46,142 bases of DNA from Streptosporangiales bacterium (lineage in GTDB: Bacteria; Actinomycetota; Actinomycetes; Streptosporangiales; Streptosporangiaceae): positions 1 to 46,142 of the forward strand of contig WRBL01000007.1 in NCBI GenBank assembly GCA_009784565.1, read 5' to 3'. Positions 16,828 through 25,054 of this stretch are shown here, piece by piece. The position numbers were made by a program, and so were the translations under genes. The notes below the pieces were generated by a model. That model was given only the letters and a program-made list of their open reading frames with translations, was not told the DNA's origin and made no database searches. Positions within the stretch are counted from its first letter, which is position 1. The number at the start of each line of letters is the position of its first letter.

Positions 16828-17796
16828 ATGACGATCACTATAAGCAACCGAATGGTTACATCACTGTCGGCGGGCCTGGTCATCGCCGCGATCGCGGGCT
16901 GCTCCACGGCGCCGGCCGTGCACCGTGCCGCCGGGAACCGCGATGTCGACAGTCACCCGGCCGCCGTCACTGAGCGGCAGCAGCGCTCGGTGCACGGCTA
17001 CTGGACGGCCGCCCGCATGCGCCGGGCCCGGGTCCGGACCGGCACGCGCGGCGCCTGGGCCGACGGGAACACCCTCGGCGACGGCCTGCGCTGGACGCAC
17101 GGCGGCGCCGTCACCCGGACCACCGGCAAGGTGTTCTTCACCCTGGGCGGAGTGGACTACGTGTGCTCGGGCTCCGTGGTCGACGGCGCGCGGCAGGACG
17201 TGGTGCTGACCGCCGCGCACTGCACCGGCAACGGCCCCGGCCAGTGGGCCTCCAACTGGACCTTCGTCCCCGGGTACACCGGGGGCGCCCGGCCGTACGG
17301 CACCTACTCCGCCCGGAAGTTCTACGTCTCCCGGCGCTGGGAGACCGAGCAGGGCACCTCCTCGGCCCGGGCCGAGGAGTACGACGTCGCGTTCGTCACC
17401 GTGAACGCGTCCTACGGGCGGCGGCTCGGCGCGGGAACCGGCGGGCAGCCGGCGTCGTTCAGCGATTCCAGCGCCGGCGCGAAGCTCAACGGACGGGACG
17501 CGTACGTGTTCGGCTACCCGAGCGACACGCCGTTCAACGGGCTGTACCCGGACTACTGCGCCGGCCGCGTCCGGCAGGCGCCCCGGGGCACCGCGGACGG
17601 AGCCCCGGGCCTGACCTGCGCGATGACCGCGGGCGACAGCGGCGGGCCCTGGTTCAGCCGGTTCAGCCCGCCGGCCGGGACCGGCACCATCGTCGGCGTC
17701 AGCACCTACAAGTACGGCGACAGCGCTCGCACGCTGTACGGCACGGTGCTGGGTCCCGACGCCCGGGCCCTGTACCAGGCGGCCGCCCGCGGCTGA
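16828..17796 (+). CDS. Exported trypsin-like serine protease, probable lipoprotein
   Basis: A 322-residue chymotrypsin-fold (S1) protease. A signal peptide with one Arg, a hydrophobic core and lipobox 'AIAGC' places the lipidated Cys at residue 25, so it should be anchored outside the membrane. The catalytic triad is visible: His130 in 'TAAHC', Asp185 in 'EYDVAFV', Ser270 in 'AGDSGGP'. Cysteines at 112/131 and 243/263 could form the usual disulfides. The segment between residues 35 and 90 is a basic pro-like region. It is divergent from dxr and convergent with the pterin dehydratase. Substrate unknown. Confidence 0.9.
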   Translation: MTITISNRMVTSLSAGLVIAAIAGCSTAPAVHRAAGNRDVDSHPAAVTERQQRSVHGYWTAARMRRARVRTGTRGAWADGNTLGDGLRWTHGGAVTRTTGKVFFTLGGVDYVCSGSVVDGARQDVVLTAAHCTGNGPGQWASNWTFVPGYTGGARPYGTYSARKFYVSRRWETEQGTSSARAEEYDVAFVTVNASYGRRLGAGTGGQPASFSDSSAGAKLNGRDAYVFGYPSDTPFNGLYPDYCAGRVRQAPRGTADGAPGLTCAMTAGDSGGPWFSRFSPPAGTGTIVGVSTYKYGDSARTLYGTVLGPDARALYQAAARG

Positions 17797-17797
17797 A

Positions 17798-18076
17798 CTA
17801 GCCGAGTTCGTTGATCTGGCGGGCCAGGGCGAAATCCTTGCCGGTCAGCCCGCCGTCGGAGTGCGAGACCAGCGTCAGCGTCACCTTGTTCCAGGAGACC
17901 GCGACGTCCGGATGGTGATTCGCCGTCTCGGCCAGGTAGCCGACCGCGTTCAGGTACAGCAGCGAGTCGCGGAAGTCCTTCCGCGTCACGGTCTTCGTGA
18001 TCGCGCCGTCCCCGACGGTCCAGCCCGGGGTCGCGGCGAGTTCGGTTTCCACTTGCTCTGAGGTGAGTGTCGCCAT
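17798..18076 (-). CDS. Pterin-4a-carbinolamine dehydratase
   Basis: A 92-residue member of the PCD/PhhB family, which dehydrates 4a-hydroxytetrahydrobiopterin during pterin recycling. The signature 'ETANHHPDVAVSWNKV' with the paired active-site His residues lies about residues 50-65, then a His at 'VSHSDGG' and the closing Asp in 'KDFALA'. Length and order are normal. In actinobacteria without an obvious aromatic hydroxylase the physiological partner is unclear. It is divergent from gcvT, with about 29 nt between the start codons, and ends next to the protease stop. Confidence 0.93.
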   Translation of the reverse strand: MATLTSEQVETELAATPGWTVGDGAITKTVTRKDFRDSLLYLNAVGYLAETANHHPDVAVSWNKVTLTLVSHSDGGLTGKDFALARQINELG

Positions 18077-18105
18077 GCCGTTCCCCTACCCAGAGGATTA
18101 TGGTG

Positions 18106-19218
18106 ATGCCCGTGGCTAAGGACACTCCGCTCCGCAATGTTCATGAGCGCCTCGGCGCGACCATGACCGATTTCGCCGGCTGGCTGATGCCGCTGCGCTA
18201 TGGCAGCGAGACGGCCGAGCACAAGGCGGTCCGGTCCAGCGCGGCGCTGTTCGACCTCTCGCACATGGGCGAGATCGCGATCACGGGCCCGGGCGCGGGC
18301 GAAGCCCTCGACTACGCCCTGGTGGGCTGGCTTTCCCGCGTGAATCCCGGCCGCGCCCGCTACACCATGCTGTGCGCGCCGGACGGCGGCATCCTCGACG
18401 ACCTGGTGGTCTACCGGCAGTCCGAGGACAAGTACCTGGTCGTCGCCAACGCCGCCAACACCGCGGTCGTGCTCCCGGAACTGGTGAAACGGGTCGGCTC
18501 GGGCGCCACGGTGACCGACGAGACCGGCAGCACCGCCCTGATCGCCATCCAGGGACCAAACGGGTCTTCGATCCTGTCCCGCCTCGCCTCCATCGACCTC
18601 TCCGGCATCAAGTACTACGCGGGCGCCTACGGCCGCGTGGCGGGCCGGGACGCGTGGATCGCGCGGACCGGGTACACCGGCGAGGACGGGTTCGAGATCT
18701 TCTGCGCTCCGGACGACGCCGAGCACGTCTGGACGGCTCTCGCCGAATCCGGCACTGAGTCCGGCGGCCTTCCCCCCGCGGGCCTGGCCGCACGCGATAC
18801 GCTCCGGCTTGAGGCCGGCATGCCGCTTTACGGCAACGAGCTTGGCCCTGACATGACACCGTACGAGGCGGGGCTGGGACGAGTGGTGAAGCTGGACAAG
18901 GCCGGGGATTTCGTGGGCCGGGCGGCCCTGGAGTCCCGCGCGTCGTCCGGGCCGCAGCGCTCCCTCATCGGGCTGATCGGCGGGTCCCGCCGCGTACCGC
19001 GGCACGGGTACAGCGTGCTGTCCGCCGACGGGACCGCCATCGGTTCCGTCACCAGCGGGGCGCCCTCCCCCACCCTGGGGAAGCCGATCGCCATGGCGTA
19101 CGTGACGGGCGACGTATCCGCGCCGGGATCCGGGACGCTCGGGATCGACGTCAGGGGCAAGACCGAGCCGGCGACGCTGACAGAATTGCCGTTCTACAAA
19201 AGGGGTAAGCAAGCATGA
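18106..19218 (+). CDS. gcvT: Aminomethyltransferase, glycine cleavage T protein
   Basis: GcvT transfers the methylene carbon from the aminomethyl-lipoyl group of GcvH to tetrahydrofolate, releasing ammonia. The 370-residue protein has the typical start ('[26 protein letters not shown]'), '[11 protein letters not shown]', the folate-binding Asp in '[10 protein letters not shown]', and the late '[11 protein letters not shown]' and '[17 protein letters not shown]'. ATG 18106 is chosen because AGAGGA lies 8 nt before it; earlier in-frame starts overlap the divergent pterin dehydratase. It overlaps gcvH by 4 bp (ATGA). gcvP is not in the window. Confidence 0.96.
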   Translation: MPVAKDTPLRNVHERLGATMTDFAGWLMPLRYGSETAEHKAVRSSAALFDLSHMGEIAITGPGAGEALDYALVGWLSRVNPGRARYTMLCAPDGGILDDLVVYRQSEDKYLVVANAANTAVVLPELVKRVGSGATVTDETGSTALIAIQGPNGSSILSRLASIDLSGIKYYAGAYGRVAGRDAWIARTGYTGEDGFEIFCAPDDAEHVWTALAESGTESGGLPPAGLAARDTLRLEAGMPLYGNELGPDMTPYEAGLGRVVKLDKAGDFVGRAALESRASSGPQRSLIGLIGGSRRVPRHGYSVLSADGTAIGSVTSGAPSPTLGKPIAMAYVTGDVSAPGSGTLGIDVRGKTEPATLTELPFYKRGKQA

Positions 19219-19616
19219 GCGTTCCCGCCGAGCTCCGCTACACGCAGGAGCACGAGTGGCTGTCGGTTGACGGGGACAACGCCCAGGTCGGGATCACCGA
19301 CTACGCGGCCCAGGCCCTGGGCGACGTGGTGTACGTCGACCTTCCCGAGGTCGGGGCCGCGGTCAGCGCCGGCGAACCGTGCGGCGAGGTGGAGTCGACC
19401 AAGTCGGTGAGCGACCTGTACTCGCCGGTCGACGGCGAGGTCACCGAGGTCAACGCCGACCTCGACGACGACCCGGGCCTGGTCAACTCCGAGCCCTACG
19501 GCGCGGGCTGGATGTTCCGCGTGAAGGTCACGGCGGGTCCGTCCGGCGAGCCGGCCCTCCCCGCGGACCTCCTGTCCCCCGCCGACTACGAGGAACTCAC
19601 CAAAGACGCGAGCTGA
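19215..19616 (+). CDS. gcvH: Glycine cleavage H protein
   Basis: GcvH is the lipoyl carrier that shuttles the aminomethyl group between GcvP, GcvT and dihydrolipoamide dehydrogenase. The 133 residues contain 'YTQEHEWL', '[20 protein letters not shown]', and the lipoylation site Lys63 in '[13 protein letters not shown]'. '[15 protein letters not shown]' closes the hammerhead fold. It is translationally coupled to gcvT by an ATGA overlap and is followed directly by a terminator, so gcvT-gcvH is a two-gene unit here. Confidence 0.97.
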   Translation: MSVPAELRYTQEHEWLSVDGDNAQVGITDYAAQALGDVVYVDLPEVGAAVSAGEPCGEVESTKSVSDLYSPVDGEVTEVNADLDDDPGLVNSEPYGAGWMFRVKVTAGPSGEPALPADLLSPADYEELTKDAS

Positions 19617-19620
19617 CGAA

Positions 19621-19660
19621 AGCCCCGCTGCCGGCCTTAGGCTCTAGCGGCAGCGGGGCT
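19621..19660 (+). terminator. Terminator after gcvT-gcvH
   Basis: A perfect 12-bp inverted repeat (AGCCCCGCTGCC at 19621-19632, complement at 19649-19660) with a 16-nt loop, beginning 5 nt after the gcvH stop and followed by a pyrimidine-rich stretch. Confidence 0.8.
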
Positions 19661-19673
19661 TCCTCGCTCCGTG

Positions 19674-19928
19674 TTACCGGCGAACCTTGCGCCAGATCAG
19701 GTAGGCCGTCACGCTGACCGCGGCCAGCGCCACCGCGCCGCCGATCAGCGGGTCGATCTCGCTGATCTTCTCGCGGACCTGGGCGGAGGTCCGCTCCATC
19801 ACCTTGGCCGGGCTGACCCGGTCCGCGATCTCGTCAATCGTGCGGGCCAGTTCGTCCCGGGTCCGTTCAATCTCGGTGACCAGTTCGCGAGGAGCCAGGT
19901 TCGCCGTGTCGGTTTCAGTCTCGGCCAT
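19674..19928 (-). CDS. DUF3618 family membrane-anchored protein
   Basis: An 84-residue protein with the DUF3618 hallmark 'PRELVTEIERTRDELARTIDEIADRVSP' region near the N-terminus, an amphipathic helix, then one transmembrane helix ('LIGGAVALAAVSVTAYLIW') and a basic end. The ATG at 19928 has AAAGGTG 7 nt upstream; a GTG three codons earlier is possible. The family is common in actinobacteria, often near phage-holin-like membrane proteins, and has no established function. Here it stands alone. Confidence 0.85.
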   Translation of the reverse strand: MAETETDTANLAPRELVTEIERTRDELARTIDEIADRVSPAKVMERTSAQVREKISEIDPLIGGAVALAAVSVTAYLIWRKVRR

Positions 19929-20162
19929 GTGCGTCACCTTTAATTCGGAAGTTCCAAGTCCCCTGTGTGGAAGACCGTACCGAAGATCGGGGCTCGCGCG
20001 CGACCTGGGGCACGCTCCTTCTCCCCTGGATCTCCGGGCGTACGGATGTTCGCGGGCGCCAAGTCATCCGTTTCCGGGCCTACGTAGGAATCTAGGTGTG
20101 CCTAGAAGAGCCGGGAGATCTAGCAATTGTTCCGTGTATGTCGTCAAACTGGAGGGGCAAGA

Positions 20163-20506
20163 GCGCACCGGGGTGCGCGGCCAGGCAAACGGGGCACACC
20201 CGGCCGGGATGCGGGGGCATCACCCGGTCGACGGGGTCCTGAACATTTCCGGCCGGGTACTCGCGATCCCAGTCGGCCGGGGGGCTGACCGTGATCGCAC
20301 GCCGGAGGGGAGAACGGCGGCACCCGGAGCCCGCGTCGGGGGACGCGGCGGGACCGGTGCGTGACAGCGGCCGCTAGGGGTAGCGGCCACGGGGGTGACC
20401 GCCGGGGGCAGCGGTCACAACGGGGAAAGCGGCGCGAGCCGGGGAAACTCGCGCCGCAGGCGCCAGGGCCTGCGGGGACCGTGCAACACGGCTCCCGGCA
20501 GGCCCT
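20163..20506. other. Non-coding hairpin array (structured RNA, attenuator or insulator?)
   Basis: No credible gene lies between 19939 and 20702 (764 bp). Within it are successive strong inverted repeats: 20164-20169/20173-20178 around GCGCAC; 20331-20337/20342-20348 (CCGCGTC, loop GGGG); 20369-20375/20382-20388 (GGCCGCT); 20395-20402/20411-20418 (GTGACCGC, 8 bp); 20429-20438/20448-20457 (GCGGCGCGAG, 10 bp); and a composite hairpin 20465-20506 with 9+4+5 paired bases around a 3-nt CAA loop. The last four follow one another with gaps of only 6-10 nt. GC-rich DNA makes weak hairpins by chance, but perfect 8-10 bp stems in series are uncommon. Function is unknown; both strands are candidates. No T tract follows. 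Confidence 0.5.
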
Positions 20507-20569
20507 CGCCATGTCCCGGGCATCCTTGGCCGCGTCCGCTCCCGTCGGCGCGGCGGACCGGACATTTCC

Positions 20570-20640
20570 GCTTTATTCATCCTTAGGCGCGAATTAAAGA
20601 TAATTAACTATTCTCATTAAAAGGACATTAGGCGCATCTT
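20570..20640 (+). promoter_or_regulatory. AT-rich promoter region with paired TTAGGCGC repeats
   Basis: A sharply AT-rich patch in a GC-rich genome lies 60-130 nt before the substrate-binding protein at 20703. TTAGGCGC occurs twice, at 20583-20590 and 20628-20635, 45 bp apart, flanking TAATTAAC-like sequence. This looks like a regulated promoter with two operator half-sites. No regulator can be assigned. Confidence 0.4.
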
Positions 20641-20702
20641 CCTAAATGGCATAACTGTCCGCACACTCTCGATTACCCTCACTGAATTGGGAGGGATCAA
20701 TC

Positions 20703-21707
20703 GTGAAACTGAGCAAGCTCGCGTATTGCATGATCACCGCGGCCGGACTGGCCGGCGTCACCGGCGCCACAGCGGGCTGCGCGGCGACGTACGCCGCGCC
20801 CGCCACGCCCGAGCAGTCCACGATCACCGTGGACTCCGTCCCGGTCGCGGACGAAGGCGGACTGTACGTCGGCGTGGCGGACGGATTCTTCCGGCAGCAG
20901 GGGCTGAATGTCCGAATAAAGCCCGTTACCGGAGGAGAGGAGGCCATTCCCGACCTGCAGTCGGGAAAGGCGCAGATGGTGGGCGGGAATTACGTTTCCT
21001 TCGTCCTGGCCCAGATCGCCGGCCACGCGAACGGCAAACCCGCGAACTTCCGCGTCGTCGCGCCCGCGTCCGACATGCAGCCCGACACCGAGGACCTGTA
21101 CGTGTCCCCCCGGTCGCCCTACAAGAGCGTCGCCGAACTGGCCAGCAACCACGCCACCGTCGGCCTCAACACGCCGCACGACGTGGGCCAGGTCATGCTC
21201 GGCTCCCTGATGCAGGACAGCGGGTACTCCCTCGGCTCGGTCCGCCAGGTCACCCCGGCCGGAGGGTTCCCCGCCCTGGTCAAGATGCTCAAGAACGGGC
21301 AAGTTGACGCGGCCTGGCTTCCGCAGCCCTTCGCCACCCAGGCCGAGCAGCAGTACGGCGCGGTCGAGCTGGCGGACATGAACCAGGGGGCGGTGAAGAA
21401 CTTCCCCTTCACCGGCTACCTGGGCTCCACGGCCTGGATCCGCTCCCACCCCCGCACCGTCGCCGCGTTCACTCGCGCCCTCGCCAAGGCCCAGCAAGTG
21501 GCCGACAGCAACCGGGAAGTCCTGGAGAAGGCGATGGAGAAGTACACGGGACTGCGGCCCATCGTCGCCGACACCATGGCCTATGACTCGTACCCGCTGA
21601 ACCTGGCGGGCACCCAGCTCCAGCGGGTCTCCAACGCCATGTTCGAGTTCGGCCTCACGCCGCACCTGAAGCAGCCGTACCGGATGGCGGGCATGACCAC
21701 TCCCTGA
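20703..21707 (+). CDS. Orphan ABC-type solute-binding lipoprotein, NitT/TauT (SsuA/THI5-like), copy 1
   Basis: A 334-residue periplasmic-binding-protein-like lipoprotein. The signal peptide is 'MKLSKLAYCMITAAGLAG...' with lipobox 'TAGC' and lipid Cys26. 'ESTITV'-like opening strand, 'GLYVGVADGFFRQQGLNV', 'LQSGKAQMVGGNYVSFV' and 'NGQVDAAWLPQPFA' match the NMT1/SsuA family that binds sulfonates, nitrate, pyrimidine precursors or similar. A GGGAGGG ribosome site precedes the GTG start. No permease or ATPase gene is adjacent; a paralog follows 171 nt later. Ligand unknown. Confidence 0.85.
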   Translation: MKLSKLAYCMITAAGLAGVTGATAGCAATYAAPATPEQSTITVDSVPVADEGGLYVGVADGFFRQQGLNVRIKPVTGGEEAIPDLQSGKAQMVGGNYVSFVLAQIAGHANGKPANFRVVAPASDMQPDTEDLYVSPRSPYKSVAELASNHATVGLNTPHDVGQVMLGSLMQDSGYSLGSVRQVTPAGGFPALVKMLKNGQVDAAWLPQPFATQAEQQYGAVELADMNQGAVKNFPFTGYLGSTAWIRSHPRTVAAFTRALAKAQQVADSNREVLEKAMEKYTGLRPIVADTMAYDSYPLNLAGTQLQRVSNAMFEFGLTPHLKQPYRMAGMTTP

Positions 21708-21878
21708 TACTTCGCGTGACGCAACCCACAAACACCTCGATTTTCCCCGAATCGGACACACGAGCATTTCCTGCTGATCTATCCTTCCTGGCAGCATGAG
21801 TCCATAACCGCGAGCATTCCGCACTCGCGCGGGCACGGCATGTATCTGCATCCGGCCAGGTCAAAGGGGATTTTCGCT

Positions 21879-22982
21879 GTGAATCGTAAGTGGTTGCGCG
21901 CGGGATGCGCCGCGGCGGCGGTCGCCCTCTCGGCGACGGCAGCAGGCTGCTCATCGTCCGGTGGCAGCTCCAGCGACGCCAGCGGGTCATCCGACTCCGG
22001 CACCCTTGCGGTCATGAAGTCGATGTCGTTCGGCCCGGCCGAGAAGTCGACCATCAACGTCGGCGTCGTCCCCGCGATGGACTCCGCGGGCTTCTTCGTC
22101 GCCCAGCACGACGGCCTGTTCGCCAAGGAAGGCCTGACGGTCAACTACACGCCGCAGGCGAGCAGCGAGACGGCCATCGCCCAGCAGCAGAGCGGCAAGC
22201 TCGACATCTCGGGCGGTAACTACGTCTCCTACATCCAGGCCGCCATGAAGGGCACCCCGGTCGAGGTCGTCGCCGAGGCCTCGATCATGAAGCAGGGCTC
22301 GCAGGTCGTCTTCACCATGCCGAACTCGGGCATCAAGAGCCTCAGCCAGCTCCAGGGGCACATGCTCGGGGTCAACGCGCCCGGGAACATCGACTACCTG
22401 CTGTCCGCGTCCACTCTTCAGGAGAACGGGGTCAACGTCGGCGGGGTCCAGTTCCCGACGAAGCCGATCCCGTTCCCGGAGATGGGCCCGATGCTCAAGA
22501 AGAACCAGATCGCCGCGGCCACCATGCCCGAGCCGTTCGCCAGCCTGGCCGAGCAGCAGCTGGGCGCCGTGCCCATCGCCGACCTGAACCAGGGCGCCAC
22601 GCAGAACTTCCCGATTGAGGGCTACGTGGTCACCAAGCAGTGGGCCCAGCAGAACCCCAACACCCTCAAGCGGTTCCTGGCCGCGCTCGAGGCCGGACAG
22701 GAGATCGCGGACACCAACCGGTCCGCGGTCGAGCAGGCCTTCGAGGCGCTGAAGGGCCCGGCCGACGGGCAGGTCGCCTCCAGCATCGCGTCCGTGATGG
22801 CGCTCAACAACTACCCGATCGGCATCGACCCGACCCGGATCCAGCGCGTCTCCAACGTGATGCAGCAGTTCGGGCAGGAGGGCGGCCGGAGCAAGCCGTT
22901 CAACGTGAACTCGATGCTCATGCCGTCGAGCGAGTTCGACTTCGCGCCCTTCGAGTCCAACGAGACCTCGTCTTCCTCCTGA
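21879..22982 (+). CDS. Orphan ABC-type solute-binding lipoprotein, NitT/TauT (SsuA/THI5-like), copy 2
   Basis: A 367-residue paralog of the preceding gene. Start GTG 21879 is chosen because AAAGGGG lies 8 nt upstream; the longer frame from 21840 adds an implausible leader. Signal peptide with lipobox 'TAAGC' (Cys24), a Ser-rich linker, then 'INVGVVPAMDSAGFFVAQHDG', 'QQSGKLDISGGNYVSYIQ', 'MPEPFASLAEQQLGAVPIADLNQG'. Copy 1 has the parallel 'QPFATQAEQQYGAVELADMNQG', showing duplication. The C-terminus has an extra ~30 residues ending in SSSS. No permease/ATPase follows; the next gene is an antiporter. Confidence 0.87.
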   Translation: MNRKWLRAGCAAAAVALSATAAGCSSSGGSSSDASGSSDSGTLAVMKSMSFGPAEKSTINVGVVPAMDSAGFFVAQHDGLFAKEGLTVNYTPQASSETAIAQQQSGKLDISGGNYVSYIQAAMKGTPVEVVAEASIMKQGSQVVFTMPNSGIKSLSQLQGHMLGVNAPGNIDYLLSASTLQENGVNVGGVQFPTKPIPFPEMGPMLKKNQIAAATMPEPFASLAEQQLGAVPIADLNQGATQNFPIEGYVVTKQWAQQNPNTLKRFLAALEAGQEIADTNRSAVEQAFEALKGPADGQVASSIASVMALNNYPIGIDPTRIQRVSNVMQQFGQEGGRSKPFNVNSMLMPSSEFDFAPFESNETSSSS

Positions 22983-23020
22983 CCCGGGGCCCGTGGTTCC
23001 GGGGGCGTTCCGCCTCCGGC

Positions 23021-23026
23021 TAGGAT
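23021..23026 (+). promoter_or_regulatory. Putative -10 element (TAGGAT) of leaderless antiporter gene
   Basis: TAGGAT ends 7 nt before the ATG at 23034. No ribosome site is seen between them. Confidence 0.45.
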
Positions 23027-23033
23027 CACGGGC

Positions 23034-24503
23034 ATGGGCGACGCCAGCCAGTTCGGTCTCCTTGTCCTGATCGTCGGACTGGCCGGGACAGCCGCCGTGC
23101 TGTCCAACCGGCTCAGCGCCCGGCTCCGGATCCCGGCCCCCGCGTTCTTCCTCCTGGCGGCCGCCGTGGTGGCCGAGGCCTGGCCCCGCGCCTCGCTCCC
23201 CGTACCGGACGTCCAGGACGTCGTCACGGTGGCCCTGGCGATCATCCTGTTCGACGGGGGCATGCACATCGGGTGGCGGAAGTTCCGTTCGGCCGACGTC
23301 GCGATCGTCTGGACCGGTATCGCCGGGACGCTCGTCACCGGAGCCGGCACGGCGGTCGCCGCGCACTTCGCCGCCGGACTGGACTGGCGCCTGTCCCTTC
23401 TTCTCGGAACGGCGGTGGCGGCCACCGACCCCGCGGTGGTGTTCTCCGTGTTCGGCCGCCGGGAGATCGCCGGGCGCACCGGCACGCTCCTGGAGGGCGA
23501 GTCCGGCGCCAACGACCCGGTCGGCATCGCGCTGCTGACCGCCCTGCTCGCCTCCCGCGGAAGCGCGGGCGCGGTCACCGGGCACGTGATCGGGGTGTTC
23601 TCCGGGCAGATGCTGATCGGCGCCGCGGTCGGCGCGGCCGGCGGGCTGGCCCTGCTCGCGTTCATGCGCAAGGTCCCGCTGCCCTCCGAAGGGCTCTACT
23701 CCCCCCGCGTCCTGGCCTGCGTCCTGGCCATTTTCGGCCTCGCGGCGGTGGCCCGGGGCTCAGGGTTCCTGGCCGTATTCGTGGCCGGCATCATCATCGG
23801 CGACGCCGAGGCGCCCTACATGCGGGAGATCCGCCGTTTCCACTCCTCGCTGGCCAGCCTGGCCGAGATCACCGCGTTCGCCATGCTCGGGCTCACCATC
23901 CGGCTCACCGCGCTCGGCGACCCCGGCGTCTGGGTGGCCGGCCTGGTCATCGCCATCCTGCTGGCCTTCGTCATCCGCCCGGTGCTGGCCGGCCTCGTCT
24001 CCCTGCCGGTCCGGCTGTCCCCTCAGGAACGGGTGTTCTTCCTGTGGACCGGCCTGAAGGGCGCGGTGCCCATCCTCCTGGGCATGACCATCGTCCAGTC
24101 CGGCACCCCGGGCGCGGCCCGTGCCTACGGCATCATCTTCGTGATCGTCGGCTTCTCGGTAACCCTCCAGGGCGGCCTGGTTCCCGCCCTGGCTCGCCGT
24201 CTCCGCATCCCCCTGAGAACCGTGGAGCCCGAACCGTGGTCCCTGGGCGTCCGCTTCTCCGCCGAGCCCGAGGGCATGCACCGCTACCAGGTAGCCGCGG
24301 ACTCCCCCGCCGACGGCACCCCGGCCGGAGAACTCCCCTTCGGCGAGTACGCCTGGCTGAGCCTCATCGTCCGGAACGGAGCGCTGCTCACCGTCACCCC
24401 GGACACGGTCCTGCGCCCGGCGGATGACGTCGTCATCCTGGCCGACCCCGATCACGCCGAGGACCTGGCCAGCGTTTTCAACAGTGCGGGCGGCGGGATT
24501 TGA
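23034..24503 (+). CDS. CPA1-type potassium(sodium)/proton antiporter with C-terminal RCK_C domain
   Basis: A 489-residue membrane exchanger. About 12 helices fill residues 1-400, with the ion-site motifs 'ATDPAVVFSVF' (131-133 TDP) and 'GESGANDPVGIA' (Asn160-Asp161) typical of NhaP/KefC-like CPA antiporters. After the membrane domain comes a cytosolic TrkA_C/RCK_C-like module ('SPADGTPAGELPFGEYAWLSLIVRNG', 'LRPADDVVILADP', given in parts), the arrangement of NhaP2/CvrA K+/H+ antiporters. The start appears leaderless. The last six codons and the TGA stop are the antisense of the T arm and acceptor end of tRNA-Leu. Ion selectivity is inferred. Confidence 0.92.
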   Translation: MGDASQFGLLVLIVGLAGTAAVLSNRLSARLRIPAPAFFLLAAAVVAEAWPRASLPVPDVQDVVTVALAIILFDGGMHIGWRKFRSADVAIVWTGIAGTLVTGAGTAVAAHFAAGLDWRLSLLLGTAVAATDPAVVFSVFGRREIAGRTGTLLEGESGANDPVGIALLTALLASRGSAGAVTGHVIGVFSGQMLIGAAVGAAGGLALLAFMRKVPLPSEGLYSPRVLACVLAIFGLAAVARGSGFLAVFVAGIIIGDAEAPYMREIRRFHSSLASLAEITAFAMLGLTIRLTALGDPGVWVAGLVIAILLAFVIRPVLAGLVSLPVRLSPQERVFFLWTGLKGAVPILLGMTIVQSGTPGAARAYGIIFVIVGFSVTLQGGLVPALARRLRIPLRTVEPEPWSLGVRFSAEPEGMHRYQVAADSPADGTPAGELPFGEYAWLSLIVRNGALLTVTPDTVLRPADDVVILADPDHAEDLASVFNSAGGGI

Positions 24504-24567
24504 ACCCGCACGGTGTCTCCACCAACAGGACCTAAACCTGCCGCGTATGCCATTTCGCCACGCCCGC
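24485..24567 (-). tRNA. tRNA-Leu (anticodon UAG)
   Basis: An 83-nt cloverleaf with acceptor stem GCGGGCG/CGCCCGC and discriminator A, D arm with 'GCGAAATGGCATACGC', anticodon loop TTTAGGT giving anticodon TAG, a long class-II variable arm (TGGTGGAGACACCG) typical of Leu, and T arm GCGGG-TTCAAAT-CCCGC. CCA is not encoded. It decodes the CUA codon, rare in high-GC genomes. The 3' end overlaps the antiporter coding sequence on the other strand by 19 nt. Stems were paired by eye. Confidence 0.95.
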
Positions 24568-24583
24568 GTGAGAGGTCCGGCCG

Positions 24584-25054
24584 CTAGACGCCCAGTTCCT
24601 TGCGCAGCCGCTCGACGTGGCCGGTCGCCTTCACGTTGTAGAGGGCCTTGGAGACCTTGCCCTCGCCGTCGATGACGAACGTGGAACGGATCACGCCCAT
24701 GACCTTCTTGCCGTAGTTCATCTTCTCGCCGTAGGCGCCGTAGGCGGCGAGCACCGACTTGTCCGGGTCGGACAGCAGCGAGATCGTCAGGCTCTCCTTC
24801 TCCCGGAACTTCGCCAGCTTGGCCGGCTGGTCCGGGGAGATGCCGAGCACGACCGTGTCCAGCTTCTCGAAGTCCGGCATGCTGGCCGTGAAGTCGCAGG
24901 CCTGCTTCGTGCATCCGGGGGTCATGGCCGCCGGGTAGAAGTACACGATCACGCGCTGGCCCTTGAACTGCGACAGCGACACGTCGTTGCCGTCGGCGTC
25001 CTTCAGCGTGAAAGCCGGGGCCTCGTCGCCTGGTTCGAGTCGTCCATCGGTCAC
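24584..25054 (-). CDS. bcp: Thioredoxin-dependent thiol peroxidase (Bcp/PrxQ peroxiredoxin)
   Basis: A 156-residue cytosolic peroxiredoxin that reduces peroxides. 'LEPGDEAPAFTLKDADG' opens the fold, then 'VIVYFYPAAMTPGCTKQACDF' region holds peroxidatic Cys48 and resolving Cys53 five residues on, the PrxQ atypical 2-Cys arrangement. 'LGISPD' and 'RSTFVIDGEGKV' are family typical. The GTG start at 25054 has AAGGGGAGA upstream; the longer open frame is an antisense shadow of the lipoprotein. It is divergent from the lipoprotein cluster and begins its stop 16 nt from the tRNA 5' end. Confidence 0.96.
   Translation of the reverse strand: MTDGRLEPGDEAPAFTLKDADGNDVSLSQFKGQRVIVYFYPAAMTPGCTKQACDFTASMPDFEKLDTVVLGISPDQPAKLAKFREKESLTISLLSDPDKSVLAAYGAYGEKMNYGKKVMGVIRSTFVIDGEGKVSKALYNVKATGHVERLRKELGV

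Noticed and set aside
18077-18105. Possible glycine riboswitch upstream of gcvT
   Set aside because: Only about 29 nt separate the gcvT start from the divergent pterin dehydratase start; there is no room for a riboswitch.
20400-20702. TPP or other riboswitch before the THI5-like binding proteins
   Set aside because: I looked for thi-box sequences such as CTGAGA and ACCTGATC and saw none; the hairpins do not match a riboswitch I know.
22983-23020. Terminator after the second binding protein
   Set aside because: GC-rich sequence here forms only short imperfect stems; no convincing terminator.
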